DNA of 64,000 nucleotides from Adhaeribacter pallidiroseus (GTDB taxonomy: Bacteria; Bacteroidota; Bacteroidia; Cytophagales; Hymenobacteraceae): contig NZ_QASA01000001.1 of assembly GCF_003340495.1 (NCBI RefSeq), positions 2,108,001-2,172,000 on the forward strand, in the 5' to 3' direction. Both the position numbers and the translations under genes were made by a program. How positions within the stretch are numbered: the first letter of the stretch is position 1; each line of letters opens with the position of its first letter. The notes below the pieces were generated by a model. That model was given only the letters and a program-made list of their open reading frames with translations, ran no database searches and had not been told where the DNA came from. This document shows, in pieces, positions 53,980 to 62,526 of the stretch.

Positions 53980-54684
53980 TTGCTGTCCACTCCTTTAAAT
54001 ACCGCGTTAATTCTTTTTACCCGCACGCCGCAGGAGGAAGTGGCGCATAAAAGGATTTTAAAAAACGGGAAAGTAAAGCAACAAAAACAGTTATTTCAAT
54101 TGCTGGTGCAGCATGCCCGCTCGCTGGGTCAGCAAACCGGATTGCCTTTTTTTGTGGTGGATTCTACAAGCCAGCAGGGCGCTACCTTCGGTGAGAGATT
54201 ACACAGCGCTTTTGCTGCTTTATTTGCGCGGGGCTATGCTAAAGTAATTGCTATCGGTAACGATTGTGTGCAGTTAAAAGCCGGGGACATCCAGCAAGCT
54301 GCTCTAAATTTGCAGAACAATCAAGCAATTTTTGGCCCGGCCCAAGATGGTGGGGTTTATTTACTAGGTTTAGATCAAACTTTATTTCAACACAAACCCG
54401 GCTTTACCGAAATAAGCTGGCAAAAGGCTACGGTTCTGGCCGACTTACAAACCTGGTGCGCTGGTTTTAAAACATTACTTCTACCTAAAGTTTACTGTGA
54501 TTTAGATTCTTGTCAGGAGGTATTTGCGACTTTTGCTACGAAACAATTGCCTTTTGCCATTATGGCGTTTTTGGCTAATATTTTAATTACACAGGCTTCC
54601 CGAGTAAATCATATCATCTTACGCGTTAATAGATTATTTGCTTCTGCTTTATTCTTTCGCGGTCCACCCGTACTTCCATCTTAG
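53980..54684 (+). CDS. divergent DUF2064 (TIGR04282-like) transferase
   Basis: A 234-residue protein related to the arsenosugar-associated DUF2064 glycosyltransferase family (a nucleotidyl-/sugar-transferase fold like that of CofC). It keeps the central signatures FGERLHSAFAALFARGYAKV, AIGNDCVQL and FGPAQDGGVYLLGLDQT, but its N-terminus (LILFTRTPQEEVAHKRIL) lacks the usual GxVKTRL nucleotide-binding motif, which is intact in the second copy at 56805. The C-terminal 30 residues are hydrophobic. The start is TTG at 53980. It precedes the arsS operon by 235 bases. Confidence 0.75.
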   Translation: MLSTPLNTALILFTRTPQEEVAHKRILKNGKVKQQKQLFQLLVQHARSLGQQTGLPFFVVDSTSQQGATFGERLHSAFAALFARGYAKVIAIGNDCVQLKAGDIQQAALNLQNNQAIFGPAQDGGVYLLGLDQTLFQHKPGFTEISWQKATVLADLQTWCAGFKTLLLPKVYCDLDSCQEVFATFATKQLPFAIMAFLANILITQASRVNHIILRVNRLFASALFFRGPPVLPS

Positions 54685-54795
54685 AAGTACACCTGCTTTT
54701 ATCTACATACGATAAACATTTTTGCATCAACTTAACGGTCTTTGTAAAACCATTTACAAGGCTATCAGTTGCTATGTTGTTTATGACAAAAGGTT

Positions 54796-54837
54796 GTAGT
54801 TAAAATCCTGTAAGCAGTAGTTAAAATCCTGTAAGTA
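54796..54837. repeat. tandem 21-bp direct repeat, candidate operator
   Basis: Two adjacent copies of GTAGTTAAAATCCTGTAAG plus two bases (54796-54816 and 54817-54837) differ only near the last bases. The 21-bp period is two helical turns, so bound proteins would line up on one face. They lie about 80 bases ahead of the CMD-arsS part of the operon. Confidence 0.6.
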
Positions 54838-54919
54838 TTTAATAAGCAAATTAATGTTTGTTGAAAAGGCGCAACCCTCCGTTTTTATAAAAAATTTAAA
54901 AAAATTAAAAATTAAAACC

Positions 54920-55255
54920 ATGAGCAAATCGTATTATAATCCCGATGATCTAAAAAAGTTTGGTAATATCAGCGAATTTCAGCCGGAACTGGCAGCCAAA
55001 TTTTTCAGTTATTACGGCGAAGTATTTAAAGAAGGGGAATTAACCGAACGCGAGAAATCTTTAATTGCTTTAGCCGTGGCGCATACCGTACAATGCCCTT
55101 ATTGCATTGATGCTTACTCCGTAGACTCTCTGGAAAAAGGGGCTACCGAAGGGCAAATGATGGAAGCCATCCACGTGGCAGCGGCCATTAAAGGCGGAGC
55201 CTTGTTGGTACACGGCGTGCAAATGATGAACAAAGTGAAAGAACTGACCATGTAA
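54920..55255 (+). CDS. arsenosugar-associated peroxidase-like (CMD) protein
   Basis: A 111-residue AhpD/carboxymuconolactone-decarboxylase-fold protein. It carries the redox motif VQCPYCIDAYSVDSLEKG (Cys-x-x-Cys and a nearby His-like position) and LIALAVAHTVQCPYCI, typical of the small peroxidase-like protein found next to arsS in arsenosugar clusters. I place the start at ATG 54920 (MSKSYYNPDDL); an upstream ATG at 54854 adds 22 basic residues. Two bases separate its stop from arsS. It may handle a thiol or peroxide step; the exact role is not known. Confidence 0.88.
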   Translation: MSKSYYNPDDLKKFGNISEFQPELAAKFFSYYGEVFKEGELTEREKSLIALAVAHTVQCPYCIDAYSVDSLEKGATEGQMMEAIHVAAAIKGGALLVHGVQMMNKVKELTM

Positions 55256-55257
55256 TC

Positions 55258-56307
55258 ATGAAAACCTTAAAAAGGCAGGAACACCAATTAGCCGATTCGT
55301 TTATTCAGTTACAAGTGTTAAACCAATCAACGCAGCAGGGAATGCAGTTCCCTGCTTTTGCGCATAAATTAAATCAATCCGGTTTATTGCCTTTCAAACC
55401 TACCGGGATCAGTATTTTCCAAATGAATCTGGGCAAAATGTGCAACCAGGTGTGTAAGCACTGCCACGTGGATGCCGGTCCGGATCGCCGGGAAATTATG
55501 ACCCGTGCCACCATGGAAGAATGCCTGACCGCCTTAGCCGGCTCAGATATCACTACCGTAGATTTAACTGGCGGAGCGCCCGAAATGAACCCCGATTTTT
55601 GCTGGCTCGTGGAGCAACTTAGCCAGTTGGGCAAAAAAGTTATGGTGCGTTGCAACCTCACCATAATATTGGCTAATAAAAAGTACCACCATTTACCCAC
55701 GTTTTACCAAAAACACCGGGTGCATGTAGTATCGTCGTTGCCTTATTTTACGGCGGCCCGCACCAACGCGCAACGCGGAGACGGGGTTTTCGAAGATTCT
55801 ATCAAAGCGCTTCAACTGCTAAATGCCGTGGGCTACGGTCAACCCGGCAGCGATTTAGTAGTAGATCTGGTGTATAATCCCTCCGGTGCATTTTTACCCG
55901 GGAACCAGTCGGCTTTAGAAACAGAATTTAAAAAAAAGCTGAAAACGGTTTACAACATTGATTTTAACAATTTATTTGCCATCACCAATTTGCCCATTAG
56001 CCGGTTTCTCGATTATCTCATCCAGAGTGAAAATTACGACGGCTACATGGAAAAACTGGTGAATGCTTACAATCCAACCGCCGCCGCCAATGCCATGTGT
56101 CGCAACACCCTATCCGTTGGTTGGGATGGTTATTTATACGATTGCGATTTTAACCAGATGCTGGATTTAAAAGTGGAGGCGCCCGGTACCCAGCACATTA
56201 GTCAGTTTGATGTAAATACTTTAAATAACCGGTCTATTATCGTGAACCAACATTGCTACGGATGTACCGCCGGGGCTGGTTCCAGTTGCGGAGGAGCTAC
56301 TGCGTAA
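55258..56307 (+). CDS. arsS: arsenosugar biosynthesis radical SAM protein ArsS
   Basis: A 349-residue radical SAM enzyme. In cyanobacteria ArsS works after ArsM and is thought to place a 5'-deoxyadenosyl group on dimethylarsinous acid, giving the core of arsenosugars. The iron-sulfur motif is CNQVCKHCHVDAGPDRRE (Cys62, Cys66, Cys69), followed by VDLTGGAPEMNPDF (SAM-binding) and a barrel. The C-terminal region (NAMCRNTLSVGWDGYLYDCD and CYGCTAGAGSSCGGATA) carries extra Cys residues that probably bind a second cluster or arsenic. It sits between the CMD gene (2 bases) and the rhodanese gene (1 base). Confidence 0.93.
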   Translation: MKTLKRQEHQLADSFIQLQVLNQSTQQGMQFPAFAHKLNQSGLLPFKPTGISIFQMNLGKMCNQVCKHCHVDAGPDRREIMTRATMEECLTALAGSDITTVDLTGGAPEMNPDFCWLVEQLSQLGKKVMVRCNLTIILANKKYHHLPTFYQKHRVHVVSSLPYFTAARTNAQRGDGVFEDSIKALQLLNAVGYGQPGSDLVVDLVYNPSGAFLPGNQSALETEFKKKLKTVYNIDFNNLFAITNLPISRFLDYLIQSENYDGYMEKLVNAYNPTAAANAMCRNTLSVGWDGYLYDCDFNQMLDLKVEAPGTQHISQFDVNTLNNRSIIVNQHCYGCTAGAGSSCGGATA

Positions 56308-56308
56308 C

Positions 56309-56812
56309 ATGAAAAAAAGTACCTTATTGGTATCCTTGCTGTTGGGGTTTGCCTTTCCGGGCTGCGGCCAAAAAGCTTTCGACCAGCAATTTCGTTTATT
56401 ATACCGCAATACCGTACCCCTTATTCTTGCAAAAGATTTAGCCCGGGACTTACAGCAAAATGAAGGTATTGTGCTGCTGGATACCCGCTCTCCGGCGGAA
56501 TTTGCCGTGAGTCATTTGCCGCAGGCCAGGTTTATCGATTACAATTCCTTCGCGGTGGAACAGCTAAAAGATATGGCCAAGAAAACGCCGATCGTGGTTT
56601 ACTGTTCCGTTGGGGTGCGCAGCGAACGGGTTGGTGAAAAATTGCAACAAGCCGGGTTTAAAAACGTGCGAAATCTGTACGGGGGGATTTTTGAATGGAA
56701 AAATAAAGGATTTGCCGTGTATCATCACCAAAACGTACCAACCGATAGTGTGCACGCTTATAACCGGTATTGGGGGCAATGGTTAACAAAAGCCACAAAA
56801 GTTTATGAATAA
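56309..56812 (+). CDS. rhodanese-domain lipoprotein
   Basis: A 167-residue protein with a short signal sequence ending in the lipobox-like FPGC (Cys20 or so), then one rhodanese domain with LDTRSPAEFAVSHLPQARF and the active-site loop VVYCSVGVRSERVGEKL, where Cys99 is the sulfur-carrying residue. Rhodaneses transfer sulfane sulfur; in this operon a link to arsenic-thiol chemistry is possible but unproven. It overlaps the second DUF2064 gene by eight bases. Confidence 0.88.
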   Translation: MKKSTLLVSLLLGFAFPGCGQKAFDQQFRLLYRNTVPLILAKDLARDLQQNEGIVLLDTRSPAEFAVSHLPQARFIDYNSFAVEQLKDMAKKTPIVVYCSVGVRSERVGEKLQQAGFKNVRNLYGGIFEWKNKGFAVYHHQNVPTDSVHAYNRYWGQWLTKATKVYE

Positions 56813-57404
56813 AAAACTACTGCTGATATTTGTAAAAAATGCGGTGCTGGGTAAGGTTAAAACGCGTTTGGCAGCTACCATTGGTCCCGATAAAGCTTAC
56901 GAGATCTACCAAATACTTCTGAAACGGACCTTTGAAGTAACCGTAGCTTTACCGGTTACCAAGGTGGTGTATTACTCCGACTATACCTCCGAGGATCTTT
57001 TTAAACCTCCTTATTACAATAAGCACATCCAAAGCGGACAGGATCTGGGCGAACGCATGCAACAAGCTTTTGCACAAGCCTTTGCCGATGGTTTTAGAGA
57101 GGTGTGTATTATCGGCAGCGATTGCTACGAATTAACCGAAGATATTCTTTTGCAGGCCTTTGAAAAGTTGGAACGAAACGATGTGGTTATTGGTCCGGCG
57201 GAGGATGGTGGTTACTATTTATTGGGAATGAAAGAACTGCATCCTTCCTTGTTTACCGGCAAAAACTGGAGCACCGATTCGGTGCTGCCAGATACTTTAA
57301 ATAATGTAAAAGCCAATGGTCAATCGGTGGCGCTCCTCCCCCAACTCACCGACGTAGACGAAGAAAAAGATTTAAGCACCATTCCGTTACATTTACAAAT
57401 TTAA
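56805..57404 (+). CDS. arsenosugar-associated DUF2064 (TIGR04282) transferase
   Basis: A 199-residue protein of the family often annotated as a TIGR04282 arsenosugar biosynthesis glycosyltransferase. It has the full N-terminal motif LLIFVKNAVLGKVKTRLA (nucleotide-binding KTRL), GQDLGERMQQAFAQAF, IIGSDCYEL and GPAEDGGYYLLGM. The start overlaps the rhodanese gene by eight bases, so it is the last gene of the arsS operon. Its role, probably transfer of a sugar nucleotide-derived group to the arsenical, is inferred from context. Confidence 0.88.
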   Translation: MNKKLLLIFVKNAVLGKVKTRLAATIGPDKAYEIYQILLKRTFEVTVALPVTKVVYYSDYTSEDLFKPPYYNKHIQSGQDLGERMQQAFAQAFADGFREVCIIGSDCYELTEDILLQAFEKLERNDVVIGPAEDGGYYLLGMKELHPSLFTGKNWSTDSVLPDTLNNVKANGQSVALLPQLTDVDEEKDLSTIPLHLQI

Positions 57405-57651
57405 AGTGAACTATTCCGCTGAGTAGATTGGCAGCAACCTATCATTAAAATTTACCTCCAAGCTTTGCTTAAACTTAGGTGTTTTCTAAACCAAACTGCT
57501 TCTTACTTTTAAAGTTTGAACCAGCTAGTCGAGCAGTTTCCTAATAAAAATCAGACCTATTTATTAGAAAAACTGAAGCCTTATGGTTGCTTCTTCAAGC
57601 AATTCTTTCCGTGGCGGTTACTACTTTTTTTTAAATTTAATTCAAAATAGT

Positions 57652-58176
57652 TTAGAGCAAAGGCAGAATATTGGCCATGGGCGTTTCTCCTTTAAATGCT
57701 TTTACCAGTTTCCCTTTTTCGGAATAAATAAAAACCGAAGGTGCCGGAATTGGTCCGAATTCTTGCAGTAAACTACTGTTGGGTGTTTGGGCAAAAGAAA
57801 TATTTGGCCCGGATAAGTTGTATTTCATAAAGAACTGCTGCATCTGATCCATGGGGGCTGGCGATACAAAGTACACGTTATAATTCGCAAAAGCGGGTAA
57901 ATGGCCCTGCATCTCGTTCGCCTCCCGTTGACAATGTTCACAATCCGGCTCAAAAAAAATAATTATAGTTTTTCCTTTTAAATCCTTGGTCGAAATTCTG
58001 GTTTGGTCAGGTTTTAACAAAGGTAAATTAGGCAAATCATTAGCCGCCACCAGCGGAGCACTTGTTTGCACCGGGGTAGAGGTATCTGGTTCTAAAGCGG
58101 TTTCTTTCGGGCGCACTAAAAACCAAGCCGCAATGCCAACTAAAACTAAAAGAATAATTAATAACCGTTTGTTCAT
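57652..58176 (-). CDS. TlpA-like thioredoxin-fold protein
   Basis: A 174-residue membrane-anchored thioredoxin-fold protein. One N-terminal helix (LLIILLVLVGIAAWFLV) tethers it; the periplasmic domain has FFEPDCEHCQREANEM with the redox CEHC (Cys79, Cys82), and a cis-Pro region (IPAPSVFIYSEKGK). TlpA/ResA-type proteins reduce disulfides in exported proteins; the CEHC dipeptide is less reducing-typical than CPPC. It is monocistronic and convergent with the DUF2064 gene. Confidence 0.88.
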   Translation of the reverse strand: MNKRLLIILLVLVGIAAWFLVRPKETALEPDTSTPVQTSAPLVAANDLPNLPLLKPDQTRISTKDLKGKTIIIFFEPDCEHCQREANEMQGHLPAFANYNVYFVSPAPMDQMQQFFMKYNLSGPNISFAQTPNSSLLQEFGPIPAPSVFIYSEKGKLVKAFKGETPMANILPLL

Positions 58177-58275
58177 GGGGTGAATAGTACTAAAATTGTT
58201 TTTAAAAAATATAGGTAAACTTACTTTTTTAAATAATTACTTACTCGGGAATATACGAATGAATTGTACCCGTAA

Positions 58276-59055
58276 TCAGAAGTTTTTCGGGTATGCCGGC
58301 ACTTTATCTAAATCTTTAATCTGCGCTTTGTAGGCGGCAGGCAATATACTAACTTTTAAAAGCCAATCTAATTTTACTAGTCGGCTAAACTTGTATACTC
58401 CAACAACCGGTTTCAGAAAAGCCACCCAACCCAATTGCAATTGATTTTTTACCCGCTTGGGCACAATTAGTAGTTGACCTTGCTTTAACAAAAAATAGCG
58501 GAATAACCCCAGATGTTTGCGGTACTGCCGGTATAAATCAAGGGTATAATTGCTTTTTTTTAAATTTTCGGCCAGGTATTGTTCCCGAAGCAGTAACCAG
58601 CTTGGGTAATGATCGGGTAACCCGCGGAGGCCCATTCTTTGTCCAACTTGTAAAAATACCTGACATACTTCGGTTTTTTCCGCTTCGGTTAACGGGTGGT
58701 ACATTAATTCATAAGCCCGGATGGAATAATCAATAAGCATAAACAAAACATCGCGGTAAGCCCAATCCGGAATTTTTGAACCCCGGTTGTTTTCTACTGC
58801 AGCATGGATGGCTGCCATCCGGTCAATGGCCTGGTAAGCGCCCATCTTATCGGAAAATACAATCTGGCGGGCGTAGGCAACCGTCGAAAAAAGCCGGCCC
58901 AGGGGATCGGCGGGTAAACGACCGGTAAAATATAACCAATCCACGGCCTTGTTCAAGGCAAACTCTGCCGCAGCACCGGCAAAAATAAACAAGATCGTAT
59001 CACTACTGCCCCAAATCTTCCGCACGACCGAGTTTTTGCTCACAAAATACTCCAT
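58276..59055 (-). CDS. oxygenase MpaB-family / DUF2236 protein
   Basis: A 259-residue protein of the DUF2236 (MpaB/latex-clearing type) family by overall pattern: SDTILFIFAGAAAEFALNKA near the N-terminus, LGRLFSTVAYARQIVF, YRDVLFMLIDYSIRAYE and a long helical tail. Biochemically known members bind heme and oxidise hydrocarbons, but the heme-ligating His residues cannot be assigned here with certainty. It follows the TlpA-like gene's start region by about 100 bases on the same strand and could be the first gene of that unit. Confidence 0.7.
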   Translation of the reverse strand: MEYFVSKNSVVRKIWGSSDTILFIFAGAAAEFALNKAVDWLYFTGRLPADPLGRLFSTVAYARQIVFSDKMGAYQAIDRMAAIHAAVENNRGSKIPDWAYRDVLFMLIDYSIRAYELMYHPLTEAEKTEVCQVFLQVGQRMGLRGLPDHYPSWLLLREQYLAENLKKSNYTLDLYRQYRKHLGLFRYFLLKQGQLLIVPKRVKNQLQLGWVAFLKPVVGVYKFSRLVKLDWLLKVSILPAAYKAQIKDLDKVPAYPKNF

Positions 59056-59517
59056 GGATATTTAACGCATTTGATTATACTATTAAGGTATAGCCTCTCC
59101 TAATTAGTTTTAAATTTTAAAAATTTAATCAGTAAACAATCCATAAAGTTATTGATCGAAATAAAATACGCTCCATACAGATTATTTTAACTTCTGCCAA
59201 GCATACTTAATTAAACGAAATTAGATGCAATAGGAAGTAATTTTGACCCAGTTTAGCTCAATCTATAACCAGAATTTTGTAGCCTAGTTCAAAACTCGGT
59301 ACGGTGAAAATGTAAACTTAAAATTTAAATGGCTAGTATTAGATCACTGGCGAAACCATTATGAACACAGCATGCGGTAAAATTTTTTCCGGAAGGAGGT
59401 ATTTTTTAAAATTTACTCTTCCACAATAATCGAAAAAGCCGAACTTTGCCCGGTAGATAAATTGTTATTTTTTTAATTATACGTGTTTAATCCAGGATAA
59501 CTACCGGGCTGGCCATC
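59056..59517. other. divergent intergenic region
   Basis: About 460 A/T-rich bases between the divergent MpaB-like and COG2509-type genes. I see no ORF, hairpin with T-run, or repeat. Confidence 0.5.
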
Positions 59518-61098
59518 ATGAAAAAAGAACTAGAACTGGTACTTCCACCGGAGGTTGCCTACGATGATTTGTTGTTGCACCAGGCGATCGTAAAGCAAGC
59601 CGGGGCGCTCCCCGAAGATATTTCCTTTATCCATAAAGTTAAAAGATCCGTAGATGCCCGCGGAAGACAGGTTTTGTTGCGGGTTCGGGCGGATGTATAT
59701 TTCCAATCGCCTCCGGCCGACATTTTAAATCCCACGTTTTTGTATGCCCGCGTTGAAAAAGCGCCCGTGGTAATTATTGTAGGGGCCGGACCGGCCGGTT
59801 TATTTGCGGCTTTGCGCTGCGTTGAATTAGGTTTGAAACCGGTGGTAGTGGAGCGCGGCAAAGATGTGCGTGCCCGCCGTCGCGACTTAGCGGCTATTAA
59901 CAAAGATCACACGGTAAATCCGGACTCTAACTATTGCTTCGGGGAAGGCGGAGCTGGTACCTATTCCGATGGTAAGTTATATACGCGCTCAAAAAAGCGG
60001 GGCGATGTAAACCGGATTCTGCAAATTCTGGTGCAGCACGGCGCCACTACCGATATTTTATTCGATGCGCATCCGCACATTGGTACCAATAAACTACCCG
60101 TTATTATCGCGAGCATGCGGGAATCAATCCTTCAGGCTGGTGGCGAGATTTTATTCAACACCCGGGTTACCGATTTTCTGGTTGAGCAAAATGCTTTGAA
60201 AGGTGTAGTAACGCATACCGGACAAGAACTGCTCGGGGAAAGTGTGATCCTGGCCACGGGACATTCTGCCCGGGATATTTACGAATTGTTGGCGGCCAAA
60301 AACATTTACATCGAAGCAAAGCCTTTTGCCATGGGCGTGCGGGTTGAGCACCAGCAATCCTTAATTGATTCAATCCAGTACCACTGCGAAAACCGGGGAC
60401 CTTACTTACCGGCTTCTTCCTACGCGCTGGTCCACCAGGTTACCTATAAGCAAAAACAACGGGGTATATTTTCTTTTTGCATGTGTCCGGGCGGCTTTAT
60501 AGTGCCCTCGGCTACGGCTCCCGGCGAAGTAGTAGTAAATGGTATGTCGCCGAGCCGCCGCGACTCCCGGTTTGCCAATTCCGGCATAGTAGTAGCCATT
60601 GAAACTGAGGATATGGATTTAAAAACCCACGGACCTTTGGCTGGCCTACGGCTACAGCAAGCCTTGGAGCAAAAAGCCTGCGTGGCCGCTGGTGGCACCC
60701 AACTGGCTCCGGCGCAATTATTAAAAGATTTTACCCAATCCAAAGTGTCTAACCAGCTATTAGAAACCTCCTATCTACCTGGTTTAAGCTCCGTGGATAT
60801 GAACGATATATTACCCGCCGGCATTGCTTACCGCTTGCGCGAAGGTTTTACTTATTTTGGCAGCAAAATGAAAGGTTATTTAAGTAACGAGGCCCAGATT
60901 ATTGGCGTGGAAAGCCGTACGTCGGCGCCGGTACGCATTCCTCGTGATCGCGAAACCTTGGAACACTTGTACCTGGCAAATTTATATCCGTGTGGTGAAG
61001 GGGCCGGTTACGCCGGTGGTATTGTATCGGCCGCTATGGATGGGGAACGATGTGCGGAGAAAATTGCTTTAAAAATTAAAAATAAAGTAATTCGTTAA
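59518..61098 (+). CDS. FAD-dependent dehydrogenase (COG2509)
   Basis: A 526-residue flavoprotein. A small N-terminal ferredoxin-like domain (about 1-75) precedes the Rossmann FAD-binding fold with VIIVGAGPAGLFAALRC, the COG2509 hallmark NYCFGEGGAGTYSDGKLYTR, GHSARDIYELL and the C-terminal YPCGEGAGYAGGIVSAAMDG. The family is conserved in many bacteria, reaction unknown; it is sometimes annotated as a geranylgeranyl reductase-like or NAD(FAD)-utilising dehydrogenase. No signal peptide, so cytoplasmic. It is monocistronic. Confidence 0.93.
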   Translation: MKKELELVLPPEVAYDDLLLHQAIVKQAGALPEDISFIHKVKRSVDARGRQVLLRVRADVYFQSPPADILNPTFLYARVEKAPVVIIVGAGPAGLFAALRCVELGLKPVVVERGKDVRARRRDLAAINKDHTVNPDSNYCFGEGGAGTYSDGKLYTRSKKRGDVNRILQILVQHGATTDILFDAHPHIGTNKLPVIIASMRESILQAGGEILFNTRVTDFLVEQNALKGVVTHTGQELLGESVILATGHSARDIYELLAAKNIYIEAKPFAMGVRVEHQQSLIDSIQYHCENRGPYLPASSYALVHQVTYKQKQRGIFSFCMCPGGFIVPSATAPGEVVVNGMSPSRRDSRFANSGIVVAIETEDMDLKTHGPLAGLRLQQALEQKACVAAGGTQLAPAQLLKDFTQSKVSNQLLETSYLPGLSSVDMNDILPAGIAYRLREGFTYFGSKMKGYLSNEAQIIGVESRTSAPVRIPRDRETLEHLYLANLYPCGEGAGYAGGIVSAAMDGERCAEKIALKIKNKVIR

Positions 61099-61260
61099 AC
61101 GAAATGGCGTAATCGTTGTTCATTCTTTAAAAAAGGGCTATAATCGCAACCTAAGTAGCAAAAGAATTATATAACAGCGGAATTTTCTTAAAGGCTAAAT
61201 TTACTTACTTTATCAAACTTGGTTTATAACCGTATAAACCGCATTAATTTTTTTACCATT

Positions 61261-61620
61261 ATGAAAAAAACAGTTGTATTAGGCGCCTCAGATAATCCTT
61301 CGCGTTTTGCTTACCGGGCGGTGCATAAATTAAAACAATACGGGCACGAAGTAGTACCCGTGGGTATTCGAAAAGGTGATGTAGCCGGCATTAAAATCGA
61401 AACGGAAAAAATTCCGGTAGATAATGTAGATACCGTTACTTTATACGTTGGCCCCCAGAATCAACCGTCATGGTACGATTATATTTTAAGTTTAAAGCCC
61501 AACCGCATTATTTTTAATCCGGGCACGGAAAACCCGGAACTGGAAAAAAGAGCGGCCGAGCAAAACATTGATACTTTGCACCATTGTACCTTAGTAATGC
61601 TGGCCGTAGGTGAATATTAA
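61261..61620 (+). CDS. CoA-binding domain protein (YccU-like)
   Basis: A 119-residue Rossmann-fold protein of the YccU-like CoA-binding family: KKTVVLGASDNPSRFAYRAV (nucleotide loop), YGHEVVPVGIRKGDVAG, VDTVTLYVGP, RIIFNPGTENPELEKRA and a terminal HHCTLVMLAVG. Such proteins bind CoA or acyl-CoA and resemble the CoA domain of succinyl-CoA synthetase alone; function unknown. I chose ATG 61261; ATG 61219 would add 14 residues before the Rossmann start. A strong terminator follows. Confidence 0.9.
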   Translation: MKKTVVLGASDNPSRFAYRAVHKLKQYGHEVVPVGIRKGDVAGIKIETEKIPVDNVDTVTLYVGPQNQPSWYDYILSLKPNRIIFNPGTENPELEKRAAEQNIDTLHHCTLVMLAVGEY

Positions 61621-61682
61621 AATTATTGCCTTTATTTCTTAATTAAACCTATTCTTAAAGCTTATTCGGTGAAGATCTTTAT

Positions 61683-61718
61683 AAAATCCCGGCTGCAGAA
61701 AGTAGCCGGGATTTTTGT
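61683..61718 (+). terminator. intrinsic terminator of the CoA-binding gene
   Basis: AAATCCCGGCT / AGCCGGGATTT perfect stem with a short loop and T-rich tail, 65 bases after the stop codon. Confidence 0.92.
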
Positions 61719-61978
61719 TTTATGGTAAGACCTAGACGATTAAAGTTAGATGCGTTTCCGCTACCTTATAAAAGTTAATAATAGGCCATACTTCCTTTTA
61801 GTAATAAAATCAAGTGAGCAAAAGGAGGCCAATCAAGTTTTACCTAGCGGCTGTTTCTTTACTTTTTGTGGCAATACCTAAATATTTTTAAATTTAGAGG
61901 CAACCTGCCGCTGCACCCTTGCATCTAATAAGCAAACGCCATTAATAACTGCCGTCTGAAACAATTTTAATCAACCAC
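61719..61978. other. intergenic leader of the ECF sigma gene
   Basis: About 260 bases following a strong terminator and preceding the sigma factor gene. It must contain the sigma gene promoter, but no sequence fits the known Bacteroidota consensus clearly. No ORF. Confidence 0.45.
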
Positions 61979-62512
61979 GTGACCGAAGCGGAACTTATAC
62001 AGGGTTTAAACCGGGGAGATGCCAAAGCGCATAAAGCCTTGTATGAAAAATACGCTGGACTTATGTTGGGTATTTGCTTACGTTATCTTAAAAATCAGAT
62101 GGATGCTGAAGAGGTCATGTTAACGGGGTTTGTGAAAGTGTTTCAGCATATCGGGCAGTTCGAGAACAAAGGTAGTTTTGAAGGTTGGATTAAAAGAATT
62201 ATGGTTAACGAAGCGCTGGGCTTTTTACGGAAGAAAGAGCCTTTGCACTTAGCAATAGAAAAAGACGTGTTACATATTGCCACCGAAGCCAATGCTGAGC
62301 AGGATTTAGCTATAGAAGATTTACTACGACTATTGCACGAATTACCGGCGGGTTACCGAGCAGTTTTTAACTTGTACGCCATCGAGGGTTATTCGCATAA
62401 AGAAATTGGGGACCTTTTAAATATCTCCGAAGGAACCTCTAAATCGCAATTGAGTAAAGCGCGGGCCATGTTACAGCGCCGCTTACAAGATCAGGAATTT
62501 ATTACGCTTTAA
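61979..62512 (+). CDS. ECF-type RNA polymerase sigma factor
   Basis: A 177-residue sigma-70-family factor of the extracytoplasmic-function type. Region 2 has ALYEKYAGLMLGICLRYLKN and the DAEEVMLTGFVKVFQHIGQF part; region 4 has LPAGYRAVFNLYAIEGYSHK and EIGDLLNISEGTSKSQLSKA. GTG start at 61979. Two downstream genes, a membrane protein and a secreted beta-rich protein, follow with 14 and 11 base gaps, an arrangement seen for sigma / membrane regulator / envelope protein operons in Bacteroidota. Confidence 0.95.
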   Translation: MTEAELIQGLNRGDAKAHKALYEKYAGLMLGICLRYLKNQMDAEEVMLTGFVKVFQHIGQFENKGSFEGWIKRIMVNEALGFLRKKEPLHLAIEKDVLHIATEANAEQDLAIEDLLRLLHELPAGYRAVFNLYAIEGYSHKEIGDLLNISEGTSKSQLSKARAMLQRRLQDQEFITL

Positions 62513-62526
62513 AAGCAAATAGTGTC

